Assembly: GCF_900626285.1 (NCBI RefSeq)
Contig: NZ_LR131147.1
Span: 941,972 to 1,005,971, forward strand
Origin: Intestinimonas massiliensis (ex Afouda et al. 2020)
Lineage (GTDB): Bacteria > Bacillota > Clostridia > Oscillospirales > Oscillospiraceae
Direction: 5' to 3'
Length of the DNA stretch: 64,000 bases
In this document: piece by piece, positions 57,999 through 64,000 of the stretch
How positions within the stretch are numbered: position 1 is the stretch's first letter
Layout of the letters: every line of letters starts with the position of its first letter
Position numbers and translations under genes: made by a program
Notes under the pieces: generated by a model
Database searches by the model: none
What the model was told of the DNA's origin: nothing
Seen by the model: only the letters and a program-made list of their open reading frames with translations

Positions 57999-59364
57999 CA
58001 AATGTATCGAGAATGAAAAAAGTACTTATTTCAATGACGCGCTTACATTTAATTTAAATGTTTCTGGAAAAGGCGGACTTATTGCGTCGAATATACGTGA
58101 TGGATGGTACAGAAAACTTGGCATTCAAAGTGTGTCTCCAATCTGCGAAGATTTATATATTCTGGCATTATCTGTATTTGCAGCCGATAAAAGAATATCG
58201 CGTTCTTCTTCATCCGATGGATGGACCCGAAAGTTACATCTGTCCATTCCGGTTATTGAGCATTCTCATTGGAATTCAGTGCGTACCAACTTAGAAAAAA
58301 TGCTTTCATTTCTTTCTGGCGATATATGGACAATTGATTTCAGAGAATGCGAACCTACTAATCGTTATCAGGATAATCATAAACGCACTCCACCAAAATT
58401 GGTATCTCCTGAAACATATGATGCAGTATCTCTTCTTTCGGGAGGATTAGATTCATATTGTGGTGCATATGAACTACTGTCACGAGGTAAAAATGTTATA
58501 TTTGTCGGGTTTAAAGAATTCGGAAAGCTTGAACAGGTACAAAACGAAATAATACATCATTTTAATGAAAGCTTTCCAGAAACATCAAAAATGCTATTTA
58601 CATTTACCGCAAAAGCATACAAGCCATTAGGAATTGAGAAGTTACCGGCAGAAAACACGAGCAGAAGTAGATCGTTCTTATTTTTAGCCGCTGCGATTTG
58701 TGTCGCTGACGCTATAGGAGTCGATACACCCGTTTACATACCTGAAAACGGATTTATTGGACTTAATCTTCCCCTAACTCCAGGGAGGAAAGGAAGCTGT
58801 AGTACTAGAACCACGCATCCCTATTTTTTGAAAATGCTGAATCAACTTCTGTTACAGTTGGAAATCAGTCACGAAATAATTAACCCATATGCTTTCATGA
58901 CTAAACGTGAGATGATTCAAGCGCATAAGGATACCAAAGGGTTTCTTGATTGTGTGTCTAAGACAATATCATGCTCACACCCTTGTAATACGCGTTGGCA
59001 CGGCAAATCACAACCAGAAAATTGTGGATATTGTTATCCATGCCTAATTCGGCAATCTTCGCTTCTCGATGTGGTAGTCCCAAACGAACACTACACATTT
59101 AATGCTCTTTCGTATGACTATATTTTGTCTTCAACAGATTCAAGACGTTCAGATTTAGTCGATCTTCTGACCTCTATCAGCACGGCAGTAAAATCTACGG
59201 ATCAAGCGTTGCTAAAACGAATTAAACAAACAGGGCAACTGTCGAAGGAAGAGTCGTTAGCCTTTCTAAGACTATATAAAGCGACCATTAACGATCTTTT
59301 GCAACTTTTCTCAAGGGACAAGGACCTTATGCGAATGATAGGAATAGAGTATGCACCTAATTGA
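57982..59364 (+). CDS. qatC: QatC: QueC-like (7-cyano-7-deazaguanine synthase-like) component of Qat
   Basis: This ~460-residue protein starts at ATG 57982 (MKIWINKC), chosen because GGTGA is 5 bases upstream; an ATG at 57970 is possible. The PP-loop SLLSGGLDSYCGAYELL near residue 150 is the ATP pyrophosphatase motif of QueC. A Cys-rich zinc site lies at CGYCYPCLIRQSSLL. The N-terminal ~140 residues are extra relative to QueC. It suggests nucleobase or protein modification chemistry in the defence. It overlaps qatB and qatD. Confidence 0.9.
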   Translation: MKIWINKCIENEKSTYFNDALTFNLNVSGKGGLIASNIRDGWYRKLGIQSVSPICEDLYILALSVFAADKRISRSSSSDGWTRKLHLSIPVIEHSHWNSVRTNLEKMLSFLSGDIWTIDFRECEPTNRYQDNHKRTPPKLVSPETYDAVSLLSGGLDSYCGAYELLSRGKNVIFVGFKEFGKLEQVQNEIIHHFNESFPETSKMLFTFTAKAYKPLGIEKLPAENTSRSRSFLFLAAAICVADAIGVDTPVYIPENGFIGLNLPLTPGRKGSCSTRTTHPYFLKMLNQLLLQLEISHEIINPYAFMTKREMIQAHKDTKGFLDCVSKTISCSHPCNTRWHGKSQPENCGYCYPCLIRQSSLLDVVVPNEHYTFNALSYDYILSSTDSRRSDLVDLLTSISTAVKSTDQALLKRIKQTGQLSKEESLAFLRLYKATINDLLQLFSRDKDLMRMIGIEYAPN

Positions 59365-60073
59365 TACACATTTTCATTTAGATTACTATAAAAATCATGA
59401 ATATTGGTATGACCAAATTAACAAACTTCAGCAATACACTTTATGTGTAACAAATTCTCCTGAAGTATTCCATTCTTGCAGAAAGCTATATCCTGAAACC
59501 AAGTATGTTAAATTTGCATTGGGATATAATCCACAGCAAAGCTCTAAAGTGGATTTTTCTGAAAACACTTTTCTGCATGAATTAGCTAATACGCCATATG
59601 TTGGCGAAGTCGGTCTTGACTATTCTAAAAAGTTTGTTGCCTCAAAACAAAAGCAGAAAGATGCCTTTGAATTTATTTGTCATCAATCTGCTAAACAAAA
59701 AAAACTTCTTAGTGTTCATACCAGGATGGCTGAGGAAGATACCCTAAGAATTCTACTCCAGCAAGGAGTGAAAAAAGCTATTATTCATTGGTATACTGGA
59801 AACCTTGAAATAATGAACCATTTGTTAGATGCAGGATACTACTTTTCGGTTAATTCTAGTATGTGTGCTACAATTAATGGTAGAAAAATCATATCAAATA
59901 TTCCTATAGACAGATTACTTGTTGAAAGTGATGGGCCTTTTTCAAAAATAAATTCAAAAAAATACTCTCCAACGGATTTGCAGCAAACATACGATTTGAT
60001 TGGTAGTGTTATTGGGGTGAGAGAGATTTCAAAACTTATTTTTGATAATTTTAAATGTCTACTTTTAAGCTAA
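59351..60073 (+). CDS. qatD: QatD: TatD-like metal-dependent nuclease of Qat
   Basis: This 240-residue protein begins MHLIDTHFHLDYY with the HxH metal pair. VGEVGLDYSKK, LSVHTRMAEED and LLVESDGPFSK supply the other TatD ligands (Glu, His, Asp). It overlaps qatC by 14 bases. It completes the order KAP ATPase, QatB, QueC-like, TatD, which defines QatABCD. No terminator is obvious after it. Confidence 0.92.
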   Translation: MHLIDTHFHLDYYKNHEYWYDQINKLQQYTLCVTNSPEVFHSCRKLYPETKYVKFALGYNPQQSSKVDFSENTFLHELANTPYVGEVGLDYSKKFVASKQKQKDAFEFICHQSAKQKKLLSVHTRMAEEDTLRILLQQGVKKAIIHWYTGNLEIMNHLLDAGYYFSVNSSMCATINGRKIISNIPIDRLLVESDGPFSKINSKKYSPTDLQQTYDLIGSVIGVREISKLIFDNFKCLLLS

Positions 60074-60226
60074 CATTTGATCAGGAACTAATCTAAAAAT
60101 CTGTAAGTCTGTTAGGTGAAAAACAAGGGCATTAAACAGGCAATCCAGGAAACCCAATATGTGATGTTACCCTTGTTCGGTCTTAAAAAATAGTTGTCAT
60201 ATCTTATTGTGGCTCTAGTTCCTTTC

Positions 60227-61500
60227 TTACCTCTCTTCGCTTTTTTGATTCCGAAGCATATTCAAATTCTGACGAAGGGTATCGTATTCATTACCCTCCC
60301 GCTGTACCTTCTGAAGTTCCGCTTGTGGGGCGATCTTGCGAGCGGAGAGTCCAACCAGTTCCACCTTGAGCCTATCGGAGAAAGGAAGTTTGGTGAGTCC
60401 AGCCTCCTTGATGTCCCTGGCTGCCGCCTCGAATAAGATGATCTCGCTCTTAACGCCTCGCAGGAATTTTTTCTTGTCCTTTGCTGCTTTGTATTTTTCA
60501 TAAACGGGTTTCAGCTTGCGGTAGGTATTGATCTACTTTCCCAGGTGGGCAAGGTCGGCGATCCGCTGTTCCGTATCCCGCAGGCTTTCCCTGAGGCGGA
60601 TGGATGCGGCGGCAACGACATCGCGCCGTCCCACCAATTCCTCGTAGCTAACAATGCCGTGTTCGTTGAGGAAATTCATAGTGGCGATCGCCCGTTTCAG
60701 ATTTTCAATGGTCGCCCACCGCTGGTATCCGGCACTCTGCTGAGCCTTAATATTGTTCTGAATGTCAATGAGCAGGCTGACCTTCCCGTTGCGCTGCCGG
60801 GGCCGTATGGAGGGCCTGGTACCTCCGGCAATCCGGGAGACAGTGGCTTCTTCCACGTAGTCGACACCCATGGTGTTGAGCCGGATGAACCGCTTCTAGT
60901 TCGGCGCTTTGGCGAAAACATACTTTCCTCGCTTGATTTCATATCCTTCCCTCTGCAACCGGGCAAGTAAATCTTCTAGGCTGGAGGACACGGGAGGCAG
61001 CCTGTCAATGGCGGCTTTCAGCTTTGCCTTATAGCTGGTGCCGTTCTGTGCGGCCTGATGCTCAATGTAGCTCTTGTCCTTGTCTCGGCCGGGGAAAATG
61101 ACGGCCTGGCTGTGTTCTCGGCACAGCTGATCACTGGCCCAGCGTATTTCGTGATAGCTGCGTTTGTTGGAATGGTAGTGCTTGTGGTCAGTGAATCTGA
61201 CCGCATTGAAAATCAGATGATTGTGGATATGTCCTTTATAAATATGGGTGATAAGTATAAACTCGTACTTACCACCCAATATTTTTTTGCCAGCTGTATC
61301 CCAATCCCCTGGGCTTCCTCGGCGGAGACTTCCCCAGGCTCAAAGGCTTGGATCAGGTGGCATCCCAGGTGCGTGCCCTTATCGATGGCATGACGGCGTG
61401 TCCATTCAAATTCAATGTCAGTGGTCTCGGCGGCGCAGCCGAAGGAGGACACCAGAAGCTTTCCATCTGTCTTATCGGGATAATTAATAGTCCCTTTCTG
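60227..61500 (-). pseudogene. Relaxase/mobilization nuclease pseudogene
   Basis: On the minus strand, relaxase-type sequence can be read in pieces: YPDKTDGKLLVSSFGCAAET and GCHLIQAFEPGEVSAEEAQ, then the metal-binding HIYKGHIHNHLIFNAVRF, SNKRSYHEIRWASDQLC, and a long helical tail to NMLRNQKSEER. It is broken by a frameshift in a seven-T run (61283-61289; eight would restore it) and by two in-frame TAG stops at 60896-60898 and 60533-60535. The N-terminus is missing, and the IS21 element lies just upstream. It shows that this locus was once mobilizable. Confidence 0.85.
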
Positions 61501-61710
61501 TATAGATTAATGAGCATATATATTTCCGAACAGCAGTTTGACATGCTGATAGAATCACTTGATCTATGACTATAAAAAGAAGGTGAAACCCCATAAAAAC
61601 ACGACAGCGATATGACTTTGTTAGCGCCGGGAGATCGAGACCATATTTTGTCGGGAGTATTTAACCAATTTTTGTCGGCGAACCCCAGAGCTAGTAGAAT
61701 AAACAAAAAG

Positions 61711-61727
61711 AGTGCCAACAACCCAGC
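61711..61727 (+). repeat. Inner inverted repeat of the IS, left
   Basis: AGTGCCAACAACCCAGC; its exact reverse complement is at 63875-63891, in front of istA. Probably part of the transposase-binding end. Confidence 0.8.
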
Positions 61728-61740
61728 ACTCATAGATTAG

Positions 61741-62550
61741 TTATTCTTTCGTTACTGCCGGCTCAACTGTAGGTACCCTGCCAGTTTGCAGTGAGACGGT
61801 CTCCAGTTTCTTTCCGCGGAAACTTTCACCACGCAGCTTAAACACAGTGGCATCGTCAAAGATGCGGTCCAGCGTACACAGCAAGGTAGCGTCTTCCTCG
61901 AAATCCTCACGCCAGAGAGCCGGATTCTTGTTACTGGTGAAGATCATATTGAAACTGCCTTCCTTGTTGTAGCGCCGGTCAATCAGGTCAAAGAACAGCC
62001 TGGTATTCTCCTTGTCAAAGGCACAGTGGCCAATCTCGTCAATAATCAGGCAAGAAGGGCGCACAAGACCATTTAGGCAGGAATCAGTCTTTCCAGAACG
62101 TCGGGCTGCTGTGAATCTGTCACGGAGTTCAGATGCCTTAATGAAATAGGTTTTCAACCCGTGCTGGCAGCAGGCGTATCCGAAAGCCTGAGCCAAATGC
62201 GTTTTGCCTGTGCCTGCCGGGCCAATAAAGGCCAGGTTGCGGTGAGAGTAGATAGCGTTCAAGGAGGACAAAACCTTCAGGCGTTCCACATCTTTCCCTT
62301 TGAGCAACGAAAAGTCAAAATTCTCAAAGGTCTTGGGTGCTTTTGTGGGTAGACGACTCATCTTCAATAAGGTCTGAATGGTGGTCTGCTGTTTCTTTTC
62401 GCTAAGATAGCCGAGCAGCATCTGTACCGCCTCCATTCCCGCTTCCGAGAATTCCCGGTCTTCTGCGAACAGCGCGAATTCCTCAGCGGAAAGATCCAGC
62501 TTCAAAACAGAAGCAGCGGACGCCACCTGCTCAAAGATTGTTTCTTTCAT
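61741..62550 (-). CDS. istB: IS21-family helper ATPase
   Basis: This 269-residue DnaC-like AAA+ protein selects target DNA and activates IstA. Walker A is FIGPAGTGKTHLAQAFGYAC and Walker B is SCLIIDEIGHCAFD. MIFTSNKNPALWREDF is the usual IstB sensor region. It overlaps istA by 4 bases. Confidence 0.95.
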   Translation of the reverse strand: MKETIFEQVASAASVLKLDLSAEEFALFAEDREFSEAGMEAVQMLLGYLSEKKQQTTIQTLLKMSRLPTKAPKTFENFDFSLLKGKDVERLKVLSSLNAIYSHRNLAFIGPAGTGKTHLAQAFGYACCQHGLKTYFIKASELRDRFTAARRSGKTDSCLNGLVRPSCLIIDEIGHCAFDKENTRLFFDLIDRRYNKEGSFNMIFTSNKNPALWREDFEEDATLLCTLDRIFDDATVFKLRGESFRGKKLETVSLQTGRVPTVEPAVTKE

Positions 62551-63860
62551 ACCTGGTCCTCCTTGTCAAAATCGAATTTGGCAAAGGATAGATCCTGAGA
62601 GGGTTTTGGTAACTGAAAAATCTGCGTTTGTACAGGCGCTGTGGGAAATTCTTCTGGCTGTGCCAAGGATTCGTACTGTCCCTCACAGAAACTGTCGGTG
62701 CGGCTCCAGGTAACGGTATGTGTAGCCAGCAGTACCTTCAGATCAGCAGAATAGATGCGCAACAAATCACCGTTGCGCTCTACTCTCGCTGTTGCACCAG
62801 GATAGCTGTAGGGTACACCGAAACGCCTGCCCTCGTAATTTACAAAGCCATCAAAGGAGATTTTTCTTTCCGGACAGAGATAGAATCGGATGGCATCCTC
62901 CGGAACCATACGCAGTTGTTCTCCGCATACAGTTTCGTGAATCTTTTGAGGCGCACCATCCACAGTACGGCGGTATGTTTCGTTCTGTTTGTTGCACCAT
63001 TCCAGTGCCTGCCAATTCAGGTCTGTAAGATCGCAGAATACTCGGTCAGCCAGGAAATTGTCTTTCACAAAGCGAACCAACCGCTCCACCTTGCCCTTGG
63101 TAAAGGGATGCCGTGGCTTGCAAAGTTTTGTCTCGAAGGCCAGGGCTTGCATAAAGGTTTCGTAGTCTTTCTGCCAGACTGGATGTCCCTCCAGATCCCG
63201 GTGCAGCACGACACTCTTCATATTGTCGGTTAATACAAATCTCGGAACCCCCATGTACTGGAAAGCATGGATCATCCCAATAAACAGGTTTTCCTGCCGG
63301 GCGTTGGGGAAGAACTCAATATACCGCTGGCCACAGTGGTGACAAATCATGGCAAAGCAGGCAACGCGGTAGGTCCGACTGTTGTAATCCAAGACATCCG
63401 TGAATCCCCAGTCCATCTGGTAGGCTTCACCGGGCTTTGTGACGTACCGGCGGCCACGATTTCCCTGCGGCGCAACCAACTGGCGTTTGGCCGGAATGAG
63501 GTCCTTGTGAGCGGCAATATACTCTTTTACAATGGTCGCCCCTCCTTCAAAACCAGCCTGTTTCAAACGCTCCAATACGACAGAGGAATTCTTAACGCCT
63601 TGGCGCAGCAAGCTGTCCAACAGGCCAGTATAACCGCTGAGTTTTGTGACCCTATGTCTACTGCCTTTAGTGCTGCGAGGCAAGTCTTGAAAGCCGTTTC
63701 TCTTGAGTCTGCGCAGTCTGCTACGAGATACGCCGGTTCGTCGTTCTAACTCCGCTAAGTTGATGCGTTCCAAAGAAAAGGAGTCTCCCTGTTTTGCCTT
63801 CATTTCTTCTATGGCTTGTGCTATACTTGGTGCAAAGCCATTACCATTTTGCTCTTTCAT
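62547..63860 (-). CDS. istA: IS21-family transposase
   Basis: This ~437-residue DDE transposase starts at ATG 63860 after AAGGAAAAG; a GTG at 63890 lies in the inner inverted repeat and lacks a ribosome site. The N-terminal HTH is ELERRTGVSRSRLRRLKRNG. The catalytic triad is in YQMDWGFTDVLDY, VLTDNMKSVVLHRD and KGKVERLVRFVKD. It appears intact, so the element may be active. The remaining ~100 bases to the window end contain only the right IS end. Confidence 0.95.
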   Translation of the reverse strand: MKEQNGNGFAPSIAQAIEEMKAKQGDSFSLERINLAELERRTGVSRSRLRRLKRNGFQDLPRSTKGSRHRVTKLSGYTGLLDSLLRQGVKNSSVVLERLKQAGFEGGATIVKEYIAAHKDLIPAKRQLVAPQGNRGRRYVTKPGEAYQMDWGFTDVLDYNSRTYRVACFAMICHHCGQRYIEFFPNARQENLFIGMIHAFQYMGVPRFVLTDNMKSVVLHRDLEGHPVWQKDYETFMQALAFETKLCKPRHPFTKGKVERLVRFVKDNFLADRVFCDLTDLNWQALEWCNKQNETYRRTVDGAPQKIHETVCGEQLRMVPEDAIRFYLCPERKISFDGFVNYEGRRFGVPYSYPGATARVERNGDLLRIYSADLKVLLATHTVTWSRTDSFCEGQYESLAQPEEFPTAPVQTQIFQLPKPSQDLSFAKFDFDKEDQV

Positions 63861-63874
63861 CGCTTTTCCTTTCC

Positions 63875-63891
63875 GCTGGGTTGTTGGCACT
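63875..63891 (-). repeat. Inner inverted repeat of the IS, right
   Basis: Reverse complement of the 17-base repeat at 61711-61727. Confidence 0.8.
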
Positions 63892-64000
63892 TTCCAGTGT
63901 ACAGGATTTAAAAGAGCATCGGTAGTGGCTTTATCTTTTCCGACTAGGTATGGCTGCGAACTCCCGACACTTGAAGGTTAGTTTCGCCCGACCCGAATAA

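Larger units (their letters stand above)
61649..63969 (-). mobile_element. IS21-family insertion sequence
   Basis: A complete two-gene istA/istB element. The outer ends are inverted: TGTCGGGAGT at 61649-61658 and ACTCCCGACA at 63960-63969. An inner 17-base inverted repeat, AGTGCCAACAACCCAGC, lies at 61711-61727 and, inverted, at 63875-63891. A TGTCGGCG copy at 61673 adds to the multiple-repeat ends usual in IS21. No target duplication is evident in the bases flanking these ends, so the exact boundary is uncertain. Confidence 0.85.

Noticed and set aside
61353..61733. Minus-strand open frame (126 codons) between the relaxase remnant and istB
   Set aside because: It spans the IS left end and the relaxase shadow frame, with no similarity or ribosome site.

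Overview
The window looks like the chromosome of a spore-forming, anaerobic, GC-rich Firmicute, most likely class Clostridia and the Oscillospiraceae/Flavonifractor-like gut lineage. The reasons are a Gram-positive PolC replicase, a SleC-like spore cortex-lytic protein, the pyrH-frr-uppS-cdsA-dxr-rseP-ispG-polC gene order, a short HisG paired with HisZ, and tungsten and selenium metabolism genes. The family placement is inference from gene content; no rRNA gene is present.

Layout. 1-2.1 kb: the end of a spore cortex/peptidoglycan-binding cluster. 2.1-9.1 kb: a minus-strand histidine operon (hisZ-G-D-B-[GNAT]-H-A-F-I-E) behind a near-consensus sigma-A promoter; hisC is absent. 9.2-21.9 kb: a minus-strand housekeeping block from pyrH to polC, plus an SLH-anchored M3 peptidase. 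22.1-29.3 kb: an XRE regulator divergent from an atypical Ser/Thr kinase, followed by five tandem paralogous proteins with a cytoplasmic zinc ribbon and one membrane span; four of them end in an extracellular beta-helix. 29.4-33.7 kb: a GNAT, then a selenium/sulfur trafficking group (YedE-like transporter, TusA-like protein, DUF3343) divergent from a cysteine-desulfurase-like enzyme and a LysR regulator. 33.8-36.3 kb: an arylsulfotransferase and a TauE/SafE exporter. 36.5-38.2 kb: a tandem glycine riboswitch controlling an AGCS alanine/glycine symporter.

38.9-51.7 kb is a molybdopterin/tungsten module: a ThiF/MoeB-like E1, MoeA, a MoeA-PBP fusion, two FAD oxidoreductases, a TupABC tungstate transporter, a tungsten aldehyde:ferredoxin oxidoreductase (AOR), MoaD, a four-cluster ferredoxin and an iron alcohol dehydrogenase. 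Together they can import tungstate, build the pterin cofactor and interconvert acid, aldehyde and alcohol. Two features stand out. The TupA segments appear in circularly permuted order, and tupB has no ATG/GTG/TTG where homology and the ribosome binding site place its start; an ATA sits there instead.

51.7-64 kb is an accessory, scarred region. It holds two diverged copies of a ~220-bp intergenic element, small orphan genes, decayed conjugative-element genes, an AT-rich QatABCD anti-phage operon, a relaxase pseudogene with a frameshift and two in-frame stops, and a complete IS21-family insertion sequence at the right edge. The Qat operon appears to sit inside the remains of a mobilizable element.
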